Assembly (NCBI GenBank): GCA_963804245.1
Contig: CAWDPQ010000004.1
Span: 1-64,000 of the forward strand
From: CAWDPQ01 sp963804245
GTDB taxonomy: Bacteria; Acidobacteriota; Vicinamibacteria; Vicinamibacterales; 2-12-FULL-66-21
Direction of reading: 5' to 3'
DNA: 64,000 nucleotides
Shown: one piece after another, positions 54,501 through 63,492 of the stretch
How positions within the stretch are numbered: the stretch's first letter is position 1
Layout of the letters: every line of letters starts with the position of its first letter
The notes under the pieces: model-generated
The model's database searches: none
The model's input: only the letters and a program-made list of their open reading frames with translations
Told to the model about the DNA's origin: nothing
Translations under genes and position numbers: made by a program

Positions 54501-55968
54501 CTACGCCGCAGCAGGCGGTCCGAACCACGTGGTTAGCGCGTCAGCGAGGCCCAGCTGAGTCAGGTCTCCCACCCACGCCACATATCCGTCGGGCCGAATC
54601 AACACGGCGATGGGAGCCGTGACCGCCCCGATTGCCGGAAGCTCCCACGTCCCATCGTATTTGGCGTCGACCAGCCGAACCCGATCTGCCCATGGCGTGA
54701 TGTCGAAGCCGCCGGGCTCACCGAGGTTGAGCAGCACCGGCCGGGCAGGGTGCAGCAGGGTGAAGACCCGCAGCGGGCCGTTGGCGGTGACCAGGTCGAG
54801 ATCGGGCATGCGGCGCCCGAGCAGCGGATGTCCCTCTCCCAGGTCGTAATGAATGTCCAAACCGAACATCATCGCGGCGAATCGTCTGCTGGGCTCGTCC
54901 ATGCCGAGGACCTCGGACATGGTGTCGCGCAGTGCGTGCGTGCGTTCGTCCGGGCGGCGCAGCATGACCTGCGCCATCGTGGTGCGCAGCACGCGGGCAG
55001 CGACGGGGTGGCGCTCGGCGTGGTAGGTAGTCAAGGAGGCTTTCCGGTGATGTCCGCTTGATCACCTGCGCCAGCTTCCATCCAAGATTCACCGCATCCT
55101 GCACACCGGTCTGGATGCCCTGTCCACCGTCGGGGGGATGCACGTGTGCGGCATCGCCGGCCAGCAGGACCCGTCTGTCGCGGTAGGCCGCGGCCTGCCG
55201 AGTCATGTCGGTGAACCTGGAGAGCCAGGTAGGACTGTGGACTCCATAATCGGTCCCGTATGCGGCGATGAGCGCCTCGCTCAGATCGCGCAGGGTGGGT
55301 TCGGTCGTGGCTCCGGCGTGCGGTTCGGTCACCAGGACGCGTACCCGCACCCCATCGTCCATCTTGCTCAGGGAATGAATGCCGCGGGCGTCGCGGCGGA
55401 TGCCCCATTCCGGCGGCTCCTGGGCCAGCTCGGCCTCGGCGATCAGGTTGCTCGTCGTCGGATCCCATCCAGGGAACTCGATGCCGGCTGCCTTACGGAT
55501 CAGGCTGCGGCCTCCATCGCACCCGATGAGATATTGCGCCCGCAGCGACTCGCCGTCGGACAGCGCGACGTCGACGCCGGTGTCGTCCTGCGTGAAACCG
55601 GTGACCTCAATGCCGTAGTGGATCGGGACCCTCAGCTCGCCGACCCAGCCGGCCAGGATGCGCTCGATGTGGTTCTGCCACAGCCCGAGCACGTAGTTGT
55701 GCCGGGTAGGGAGGTCGCTGATGAACGAGGTCCCGGCGAACATCGTGATCTGGTGTTTCTGTCCCTGCGAGATGAACCGATCGGCGATTCCACGTTGATC
55801 GAGAATCTCGATGGTGCGCGAGAGCAGACCGCCTGCGCGCTGGCCGGCCAGGTCCTGGTTGGGGCGCCGCTCGACAATAACGACGTCGACCTTCGCCAAC
55901 GCCAGCTCGCCCGCCAGCATCAGCCCCGTCGGACCTCCTCCGACGATTACCACCGCATGTTCGGTCAT
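54501..55968 (-). CDS. FAD-dependent aromatic monooxygenase (PheA/TfdB, Rox-like), frameshifted
   Basis: The protein opens with the FAD motif VVIVGGGPTGLMLAGELALA and has GCDGGRSLIRKAAGIEFPGW and the second FAD block RRVLLAGDAAHVHPPDGG. A C-terminal thioredoxin-like domain follows (MPDLDLVTANGPLRVFTLL, PARPVLLNLGEPGGFDITPW, VLIRPDGYVAWVGD). A one-base insertion near 55035 breaks the frame: ESLLD is continued by YHAERHPVAARVLRTTMAQV. Its family hydroxylates aromatics; rifampicin monooxygenases are relatives. The close match to sequences I know from actinobacteria suggests recent transfer. Confidence 0.82.
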
Positions 55969-56192
55969 CGCCAGACTCCCATTAGCGCTACACGCATTTC
56001 GTGCCTCCTATTTCGCCGGCTCCGGCGGAGACGGCGATCCTGCGGCACGCTCCGGGCCTTGCGGCAAGTCCCGCGGTGCGCGATAATCTGAGAGTGGCAA
56101 GGAGCGATCACTCTCCTTTCCAACCCACCCAGACTCCCGCGATCACCAGCACAGCACCGACTTGGGAGACATGCCTAGCTGCGACGGATTAA

Positions 56193-56216
56193 CTTCCGCC
56201 TGAAGGCGGAAGCCAC
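56193..56216. repeat. Intergenic palindromic repeat, copy 4
   Basis: CTTCCGCCT (56193-56201) pairs with AGGCGGAAG (56204-56212) and is followed by CCAC. It lies between the cystathionine synthase-like gene and the monooxygenase gene downstream of it. Confidence 0.65.
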
Positions 56217-56253
56217 AGAAGGCGAGCCGAGAAAGGCGAGCCCGGGAACGGCG

Positions 56254-57406
56254 TCAGGCGAGCGCTTGCTCGAGGTCCTCGATCAAGTCGGCCGGATCCT
56301 CGATACCACAGGAAATGCGGACCAGGCTGTCGGTCAAGCCGATGGCCGCTCGTCGTTCGGGGGGCACGGACGCGTGCGTCATTGTCGCCGGATGGCTGAT
56401 GAGCGTCTCCACTCCGCCCAGACTTTCCGCAAGGGCCATGAGCTTGACCCGATTGCAGACATCCCTGGCGGCTTCAAAGCTTCCAGCGTCGAAGGAGAGC
56501 ATGCCGCCGAACCCGCGCATCTGGCGCTTTGCGAGGTCGTGTTGCGGGTGGCTGGTCAGGCCAGGGTAGAGCACGTTCCGGACCTTCGGATGCGTTGAGA
56601 GGAACTGCGCCAGTTCCATGCCATTGACGTTGTGCTGCGCCATACGGACGGCCAGCGTCTTGGTCCCGCGAAGGACGAGCCAGGCGTCGAATGGCCCGAG
56701 AATCCCGCCGGCAGCGTTCTGGATGAACGACAGCCAGGCGATGTCCTCGTCGCGCGTGGCCACGACAACTCCTCCCACACTGTCGCTGTGACCGTTGAGG
56801 TACTTGGTCGTGCTGTGCACCACCGAGATCCGCGCCGAACTCGATCGGCCGCTGAATGCAGGGGCTGGCAAAGGTGTTGTCGACCACGAGCCGCACGCCC
56901 CGCGAGCGCACGAGCGCCGCTGCCGCGGCGAGATCGGTCAGCCGCATCACCGGGTTGGTCGGCGTTTCGACGAAGAGCATCTTCGTCTCTGGCCGCATCG
57001 CGCGCTCGACTTCATCGAGCTGCGAGGTATCGACATAGCTGAAGGCGAGCTGGTATTTGGTGAGGACGCGATCGAACAAGCGGAACGTTCCGCCGTATGT
57101 GTTGTCGGTGACCACCACGTGGTCGCCGGACTGCAGCATGGTGGCGATTGCCGAAATCGCCGCCATGCCTGAAGCGAATGCAAACGCCGCCTTTCCACCT
57201 TCGATGGCGGCCAGGTTCTGCTCGAGCGCCGATCGCGTCGGATTCTGTGTGCGAGCGTACTCGTAGCCCTTGTGGCGTCCGAGCTCGTCCTGCACGTATG
57301 TCGATGTTTGATAGATAGGTGTGATGATCGCGCCCGTTGAGGGATCGGGCTCCTGTCCTGCGTGGATACACACCGTGGGGAAGCGGGCGCGGTCCGGAAG
57401 CTTCAC
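56254..57406 (-). CDS. Cys/Met-metabolism PLP enzyme (cystathionine gamma-synthase/lyase-like), frameshifted
   Basis: The protein has the Cys/Met metabolism PLP fold: CIHAGQEPDPSTGAIITPIY, GYEYARTQNPTRSALEQNL, AFASGMAAISAI, FVETPTNPVMRLTDL, VVDNTFASP. The frame then changes near 56835 and continues with the PLP lysine block VVHSTTKYLNGHSD, FDAWLVLRGTKTLAVRM and VETLISHPATMTH. Cystathionine gamma-synthase, beta-lyase and methionine gamma-lyase cannot be separated from sequence alone. The likely GTG at 57406 faces the divergent phosphatase gene 32 bases away. Confidence 0.85.
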
Positions 57407-57438
57407 CGGCCCAATGTTATCATTCGAACTCGATCGAC

Positions 57439-59658
57439 ATGCCTCGACCACGGCTCCCTGATGTGGGCGCACGCGCGCGTCGGCCGGATGCGCCGCTCGC
57501 GCTGACGTCTGGCACCACGGATCGCCCGGTTCCGGCTCGCGACCTTCTCTTGCACTCCTGGGCGGGCCGGCTGTTCATATTCGCCGCGTCCCTGAAGATC
57601 GTCATCGGCCTCATTCGACAGTTCGTCGCTCTGCCCACGTTCGTCAGTCTGCTCAACAGCGGGGCGACGCTCGCGATGGCCGTGTCGCTCGGCTTCTTCG
57701 TGTGGCGGCTGTTTCTCCTGATGAAGCGGCGCCTCCTGTGGCGGCTTCGCCGGCGGCTGATCCTCTCCTACATCTTCATCGGGGTCGTTCCGGCGCTCCT
57801 CATCATTGCCTTCTTCGTGCTCGGTGCGTGGACCGTCACGATGAACCTGAGCGCGTATCTGTTCAAAGACGGCTACGACGACATCGTGGACGATGCGCGG
57901 CTGATTGCGCAGGCGGCCGCCGCGGAAATCGGCAGAGAGCCGGCGGGTACTCCCAACACGGTCGGCAGAGTTCACCGCAACGCCGGTCCAGCCTATCGAG
58001 GTCTGGCGCTCGCCTTCGTCCCGCTGACGGCCGACGCTCCAGCGCCCGTCCACGCCGGATCCTGGGAACACGTGCCGGCGCCGAACAAGGTGCCGGCATG
58101 GCTGGCGGCACGAGCCGAGGGTTGGCAGGGAACGATTGCCGTGGCTCGACCCGATGCGCCAAACGAGGCCGAGCTGGTCGTGCGAGCGGCGGTACCGGCC
58201 ATCGTCAAGGACCGCCGCATCGGCTACGTCATCGCCGATGTGCCGGTCGATGCGCAGGTGCTCGATTTGCTCTACGACCGCACCCGCGTGCGCGCCGGCG
58301 TCGTGCGGCGCAGCGGCGCGTCCGACACGGCGTCGGTGGTCGACAGCATCAACCGGTCGCCCGGCGGTGACAGCGGATGGTCGTTCTTCAGTCGCAGCGT
58401 CACGTTCTTCGACTACAACGACTGGAACGATGGTTCGACCCGCCGCGCCACCGTGGCCATGACGTTCCGCCTCGGCGATCTCTATACCCGACTCTCGCGG
58501 GCTCAGCCGATGCAAATGGGGCCACTCACGTTTGGCGACGCCATCATGCTGATGCTCGTCTTCGTGGCCATCTTGTTTTTGATCATCCAGTTCGTGGCAC
58601 TGGTCATGGGGCTGGCGCTGGCCCGCTCGATCACGAGCTCGATTCATGAGCTGTCTTTAGGCACGGACCGAGTGCGTCAAGGAGACTTCACCCACCGTAT
58701 CCGAATTCAGACGAACGACCAGCTCGGTGAGCTGGCGGGATCGTTCAACCAGATGACCGGCAGCATCGAGAACCTGCTGCAGACGGCTGCGGAAAAGAAG
58801 CGGCTCGAAGAGGAACTGCGCATCGCCCGGCAGATACAGATGTCGCTGCTGCCGCGCGGAACGCTCGACTTCGCGGGGCTGACCGTGACGGCGCTGTGCG
58901 TCCCCGCGCGCGAGGTTGGCGGGGATTACTACGACTTTTTCCGGCTTCCGGAGAATCGCCTCGGCGTGCTGATCGCGGACGTTTCAGGGAAAGGCACCTC
59001 GGCGGCACTGTACATGGCCGAACTGAAGGGCCTTGTGCTGTCCCTCAGCCAGATCTACTTCTCACCCAGACAGCTGCTTCTGGAGGTCAATCGAATCATC
59101 TCCGAGAACCTCGACAGCCGCAGCTTCATCACCATGACCTATGCCGTGATCGACATCGCCCACGGAGTGATGACGTTCGCGCGTGCAGGACACACCCCGA
59201 TGATCTTTCTGGCAGGCCCGGCGGCCGCGAATCCCGGTTCGCAGATCCTCATACCGAACGGTATGGTGCTTGGCCTGCAAATCGACGGCGCGGCCGAGAA
59301 GTTTGTCGAGCTGCTCGAGGAGTACCGCGTCGACCTCAACATCGGCGACGTGATCGTGCTGTACACCGACGGGATCACGGAATCCATGAATCTGGAATCC
59401 GATCTCTTCGGTGATGCGAGGCTCTGCGAGATCGTCACGGAGCATGGACACCTCGAATTGAGTGAACTGCGCGAACGGATCCTGCGCGAGATCGAAGCGT
59501 TCGTAGGTAGCGCAGACCAGCACGACGACATGACGATGATCCTGCTGAAGGTCGAACCAGTCGAAGTGGGGGAGCCGGCGTCCGCTCGAACGGGAACGTC
59601 GCGAGCCGGAACTTCTGACGACCGCGAACGGGCGGGTGTCGGGTCGCTCCAGCATTGA
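57439..59658 (+). CDS. Membrane PP2C-type (RsbU/SpoIIE) phosphatase with HAMP domain
   Basis: The 739-residue protein has N-terminal membrane helices (RLFIFAASLKIVIGLIR; TLAMAVSLGFFVWRLFLLM; LSYIFIGVVPALLIIAFFVL), an extracytoplasmic sensor region, another helix (AIMLMLVFVAILFLIIQFVA), a HAMP domain (SIHELSLGTDRVRQGDFTHR), a short coiled coil (KKRLEEELRIARQIQMSLLP) and a SpoIIE phosphatase (VGGDYYDFFRLPENRLGVLI, ADVSGKGTSAALYMA, YTDGITESMN, DQHDDMTMILLKV). RsbU-like proteins dephosphorylate anti-anti-sigma factors in response to a signal. None of those partners lies in the window. Its stop overlaps the next start by one base. Confidence 0.9.
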   Translation: MPRPRLPDVGARARRPDAPLALTSGTTDRPVPARDLLLHSWAGRLFIFAASLKIVIGLIRQFVALPTFVSLLNSGATLAMAVSLGFFVWRLFLLMKRRLLWRLRRRLILSYIFIGVVPALLIIAFFVLGAWTVTMNLSAYLFKDGYDDIVDDARLIAQAAAAEIGREPAGTPNTVGRVHRNAGPAYRGLALAFVPLTADAPAPVHAGSWEHVPAPNKVPAWLAARAEGWQGTIAVARPDAPNEAELVVRAAVPAIVKDRRIGYVIADVPVDAQVLDLLYDRTRVRAGVVRRSGASDTASVVDSINRSPGGDSGWSFFSRSVTFFDYNDWNDGSTRRATVAMTFRLGDLYTRLSRAQPMQMGPLTFGDAIMLMLVFVAILFLIIQFVALVMGLALARSITSSIHELSLGTDRVRQGDFTHRIRIQTNDQLGELAGSFNQMTGSIENLLQTAAEKKRLEEELRIARQIQMSLLPRGTLDFAGLTVTALCVPAREVGGDYYDFFRLPENRLGVLIADVSGKGTSAALYMAELKGLVLSLSQIYFSPRQLLLEVNRIISENLDSRSFITMTYAVIDIAHGVMTFARAGHTPMIFLAGPAAANPGSQILIPNGMVLGLQIDGAAEKFVELLEEYRVDLNIGDVIVLYTDGITESMNLESDLFGDARLCEIVTEHGHLELSELRERILREIEAFVGSADQHDDMTMILLKVEPVEVGEPASARTGTSRAGTSDDRERAGVGSLQH

Positions 59659-61319
59659 TGACGGCGATAGTCGCGGTAGTCCTCGCGTCAATCGCGCTTC
59701 CCTTGTCCGCGGAGACCTGCGTGCCCGATGTCATAGTCATCAACGCCAAGATACACACGGTTGATCGGCAACGGCCCGAGGCACAGGCCGTTGCGGTGTG
59801 CGGCGAGCGCATCACCAAAGTCGGCACCACGGCCGACGTTCAAGCGCTTGCCGGAAAACAGACGAAGATCATCGATGCACGCGGTCGGCTCGTCCTGCCG
59901 GGATTCAATGATGCGCACGTGCATTTCCTCAGCGGCGCCGAGCAAATCGTCGGCATCGACCTGCGGCCGGCCCGCGACGAGCAGGATTTCACACGGCGCC
60001 TGAGCGATCACGTCGCCCGTGTGCCCGAGGGCCGCTGGATTCTGGGCGGCTACTGGGATCACGAAGCATGGCCGAGCCGCGCGTTGCCGACCAAGGCGCT
60101 CCTCGACGCGGCGACGCCGCGGCATCCCGTGTTCGTGCAGCGGCTCGATGGGCACATGGGCGTCGCCAACAGCCTGGCGATGAAGCTGGCCGGGGTCACG
60201 CGCGAGGCCCGCGACTCCGAGGGTGGGACGATCGTACGCAACGCGACGGGCGAACCTACTGGCGTGTTCAAGGACAACGCCATGGATCTGATTGCACGCG
60301 CCGTGCCCGCTCCGACACTCGAAGAGACCATCGAGAAGGCGCGGGCCGCGCTGGCTCACGCGGCGTCACTCGGCGTCACGACGATCCAGGACATGACCGC
60401 GAGCGCGACCGAGCTGCGAGCCTACCAGCAGATCCGGGTCACCGGTGGGCTGACGGCGCGCATCTATGCCATCCAGAACCGTTCGATCGCCGGGCTCAAA
60501 GAGGCGGGCATCGGGAGCGGCTTCGGCGACGACTGGCTGCGCGTGGGTGGTCTGAAGCTGTTCGCCGATGGATCGATGGGCTCCGGCACCGCAGCCTTCT
60601 TCGAGCCGTACGCGGATGAGCCCTCGACCAGCGGCCTGCTGCTGCAGACTCCGGAAGCGCTGGAGCAGGCGATCTTCGACGGCGATGCCGCCGGCTTCCA
60701 GCTCGTCGTCCACGCGATCGGCGATCGCGCCAATGCCATCGTCCTCGACGCGTTCGCCAAGCTGGCCCGCGAACGAGGAGAGAGAGACCGCCGGCCGCGG
60801 ATCGAGCATGCGCAGGTCGTGCGCGACGCCGACAAGACGCGCTTCAAGCAGCTGAACGTCATCGCCTCCATCCAGCCGAGTCACTGCATCGATGACATGC
60901 GCTGGGCAGAGCGGCGGATCGGCAAGGCACGCTGTCGCATCGCCTACGATTTCAAGTCGTTCGTGGACGCCGGCGCGCGTATAGCGTTCGGGACCGACTG
61001 GTTCGTGGAGCCCTTGAATCCGATGCTCGGTCTCTACGCGGCGGTCACGCGACAGTTCACCGACGGCACACCGTCCGGAGGATGGTTTCCGGAAGAGCGC
61101 ATCAGCATGGCGGCGGCGGTAGAGTTCTACACGCTCGGCTCTGCGTATGCCGAGTTCGCCGACGATCGCAAGGGCAGCATCTCGGAAGGCAAGCTGGCCG
61201 ATCTCGTGATGCTGTCGAAGGACATCTTTTCGATACCGCCGCGCGAAGTGCTCGACACGACCGCCGTCTTGACCATGGTTGGAGGCCGGATCGTTCACGA
61301 GGCATCACCTGGGCGCTGA
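59658..61319 (+). CDS. Amidohydrolase family protein (YtcJ/NfdA-like), exported
   Basis: The 553-residue protein has a signal peptide (AIVAVVLASIALPLSAETC) and an imidazolonepropionase/amidohydrolase fold: VIVINAKIHTVDR, VLPGFNDAHVHFLSGAEQIV (HxH metal motif), FQLVVHAIGDRANAIVLD, RPRIEHAQVV, RIAFGTDWFVEPLNPMLG and EGKLADLVMLSKDIF. It is a zinc hydrolase of unknown substrate, of the YtcJ type. It is in an operon with the phosphatase (TGATG overlap) and with RNase III, which starts four bases after its stop. Confidence 0.88.
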   Translation: MTAIVAVVLASIALPLSAETCVPDVIVINAKIHTVDRQRPEAQAVAVCGERITKVGTTADVQALAGKQTKIIDARGRLVLPGFNDAHVHFLSGAEQIVGIDLRPARDEQDFTRRLSDHVARVPEGRWILGGYWDHEAWPSRALPTKALLDAATPRHPVFVQRLDGHMGVANSLAMKLAGVTREARDSEGGTIVRNATGEPTGVFKDNAMDLIARAVPAPTLEETIEKARAALAHAASLGVTTIQDMTASATELRAYQQIRVTGGLTARIYAIQNRSIAGLKEAGIGSGFGDDWLRVGGLKLFADGSMGSGTAAFFEPYADEPSTSGLLLQTPEALEQAIFDGDAAGFQLVVHAIGDRANAIVLDAFAKLARERGERDRRPRIEHAQVVRDADKTRFKQLNVIASIQPSHCIDDMRWAERRIGKARCRIAYDFKSFVDAGARIAFGTDWFVEPLNPMLGLYAAVTRQFTDGTPSGGWFPEERISMAAAVEFYTLGSAYAEFADDRKGSISEGKLADLVMLSKDIFSIPPREVLDTTAVLTMVGGRIVHEASPGR

Positions 61320-61323
61320 CCGC

Positions 61324-62262
61324 ATGCCAGAGCTCGTCGTCATTTTTCGCACGCAGTCGCCAATCGAAGCGGACGTCGTGAGGGGACTTCTGGCGACCCA
61401 TGGCATCGAGGCCATCGTCGGCTCGAACCTGCCCCTGGTGTCGTTCCCCATGACCATGCACGAACTGCGCATCAGCGTCACAGAAGCGGACGCCGGACGC
61501 GCCCGGCAAATCATCGACAGCCATCGCGACGACCATATGCCGCTCGACATCGCCGGCGACTCCTTCGAGCCGCTGGAGACGGCGATCGGCTATCGCTTCA
61601 AGGATCGGGGTCTCCTCGAGCACGCGCTGACGCATCGTTCGCGTGTCCACGAGGACGCCAGCGGCGGCGTCTTCGACAACGAGTCGCTCGAGTTCCTCGG
61701 CGACGCCATCCTCGGGTTCGTTATCGCCGACATGCTGTTCCGGGAGTTCCCGCAGCACAACGAAGGACAGAAATCCAAGCTTCGGGCGTCGATCGTGTCG
61801 GCGAGCTCGCTGGCGCGGCTCGGGGAGCGGATAGAGCTCGGCTCGTACCTGATTCTCGGCCGCGGCGAGGAGAAGACCGGCGGCCGCCGTAAGCATGCGC
61901 TCATCGCCGACTCGTACGAGGCGTTGCTTGCTGCGATCTATCTGGACGGAGGCATCGAGCCTGCCCGCGGGTTCATCGAACGACAGTTCAGAGAGCTGAT
62001 CGTCGAGGCGAGACGCAGCGGGGCCGTGGCGGCGTTCACCGAGGACTACAAGTCAGCGCTCCAGGAGTGGCTGCAGTCTCACGATCGTGGTCTGCCCGTC
62101 TACCGGCTCGTCGCTGAAATCGGTCCGGCTCATCGCCGGCGATTCGAGGTCGAGGTTCTGGTCGCCGGCGAGCCACAGGCGCGAGCCGAGGGAAGAAGCA
62201 AGAAGGCCGCGGCCCAAGCCGCGGCGCAGCAAGCCTTAGAAAGGATGAAGGAGGAAGGATGA
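61324..62262 (+). CDS. rnc: Ribonuclease III with an N-terminal DUF2007 domain
   Basis: The 312-residue protein fuses two parts. Residues 2-70 are a DUF2007 domain (VVIFRTQSPIEADVVRGLLA, HELRISVTEADAGRARQII), normally a small stand-alone protein. Residues 83-215 are RNase III (YRFKDRGLLEHALTHRSRVH; NESLEFLGDAIL, 119-130; KHALIADSYEALLAAIYLDG) and residues 240-310 a dsRNA-binding domain (DYKSALQEWLQS, ARAEGRSKKAAAQAAAQQAL). Catalytic acidic residues are kept, so processing of rRNA and other dsRNA is expected. The fused domain is unusual, and no internal start with a ribosome site was found. Confidence 0.9.
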   Translation: MPELVVIFRTQSPIEADVVRGLLATHGIEAIVGSNLPLVSFPMTMHELRISVTEADAGRARQIIDSHRDDHMPLDIAGDSFEPLETAIGYRFKDRGLLEHALTHRSRVHEDASGGVFDNESLEFLGDAILGFVIADMLFREFPQHNEGQKSKLRASIVSASSLARLGERIELGSYLILGRGEEKTGGRRKHALIADSYEALLAAIYLDGGIEPARGFIERQFRELIVEARRSGAVAAFTEDYKSALQEWLQSHDRGLPVYRLVAEIGPAHRRRFEVEVLVAGEPQARAEGRSKKAAAQAAAQQALERMKEEG

Positions 62263-62296
62263 AGGAAGAAACTTGTTCCTCCTTCCTACCTCCTTC
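62247..62296. terminator. Hairpin between convergent genes
   Basis: GAAGGAGG (62247-62254) pairs with CCTCCTTC (62289-62296), with further imperfect pairing inside. It begins at the end of rnc and stops just before the end of the ATPase gene, so it could terminate both. No clear T run follows. Confidence 0.45.
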
Positions 62297-62300
62297 AGTC

Positions 62301-63492
62301 TTAATCTATTTCAATGATGCCCCACGACTTTTCGCGTTCAGCATCGCCGGCCGTGCTGCCGGCGAGTGCCAGCGCCGGTTCGGCCTGCGGTAGACGCGCC
62401 ATCACGTAGCTGTGCACTTCGCGCGCGACGTCTTCGTCGTTCGGCGGTGCCGGACGGCAATGCAGCCGCACCCAGAGCCGCATCATGGGATCGGCGAAGC
62501 TGTAGCGCTTCTGCCGCGACACGATGAGGTCGACGTCCTCGAGCCACGAGAGGTAGTCCTTGGTGGATCCCGGCGTGCGGCGGAGCCGCAGGGCAATCTC
62601 GGTGAGCGTCAGCGGCTCGTGTTCGGCGAGCACCTCGAGGATGGCCTTGAGCGCCCCGTATCCTCGCGCACGGTGCAGTCGAAGCTCGTACGAATAGTGG
62701 CAGGCCGCCGTGAGCTGTCCACCCGGGGCGATGAGCGCCGCCAACGCGCTGACCGGATCGGCGCCGCCGCGCGGCGCGATCGCCGATGCCGTTTCGGCGA
62801 TCAGTCGTGAGTAGGCAGGTCGCCCATCCGCCAATACCTGGACTATCCGCGCCAGCTCATCGCGTGCGTGATCGTCCTCGTCCTCTTTGAAAGTCCCGCC
62901 GCGCATCTCGCCGGCAGGCAGCGTCGCGCGCACTTCCGCCGCGCTCAGGGGCGCGACGTGAATGATCTCGAACGGCGCGGGCATGTCGCGCAGCAACCGA
63001 TGCGCCCGTGCGGTGTAGCGCGTGGTCAGCACGAATCGGTTGCCGCTCGACGCCAGCGCAGAAATGAGATCGCGCAGCACCGTGCGAAGTCCGGGGAAGC
63101 TCTCGAACGTCCTGAGCTCGAGGAACTCGTCGAGCAGGAACGTCGCCGGCGCGTCAGCCGGCCGCGCGCGCCGTGTCGAGAAAGGCGAGCGTGGCGTCGA
63201 ACGCATCCCGTGCGGTGCCTTCGGTCGCGTCCGGCGTACCGTATGGATGGGCGGGGAATGGCGACGCCGCGCGTAGCGTGCTGAGGAATCGCTCCGGCGT
63301 CGTAGCCACGCGTTCGACGTCGACGTACTGACTGGTGGAGCGTCCTATGAGATCGCGCAGCCGCAGCAGCAGCGAGGTGCGGCCGGTCCCGCATCCGCCA
63401 AGGACGACGGGAATACGGGCACCAGCACCCGTTGAACCGTCGAGCGCGGTGAGGAGTCGGCGTTCGAGTGCGGGGCGCTCTGGGATCATCAT
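62301..63492 (-). CDS. STAND/archaeal-type AAA ATPase with winged-helix C terminus, frameshifted
   Basis: The N-terminal part has a Walker A (VVLGGCGTGRTSLLLRLRDL, GxGRTS at 35-40). After a frame change near 63165 the Walker B (APATFLLDEFLELRTFESFP) and the rest follow: RFVLTTRYTARAHRLLRD (sensor 1-like). Winged-helix-like C-terminal blocks come next (EHEPLTLTEIALRLRRTPGS and DYLSWLEDVDLIVSRQKRYS, FADPMMRLWVRLHCRP). The layout is that of the archaeal ATPase/DUF234-like family with no known substrate. Its ATG overlaps the hutU stop by four bases, so it is translated together with hutU. Confidence 0.75.

Noticed and set aside
54501..55968. Two adjacent genes, a monooxygenase and a small thioredoxin-like protein
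   Set aside because: The second frame begins mid-domain (YHAERHP) and continues the monooxygenase family exactly; one inserted base explains the split.
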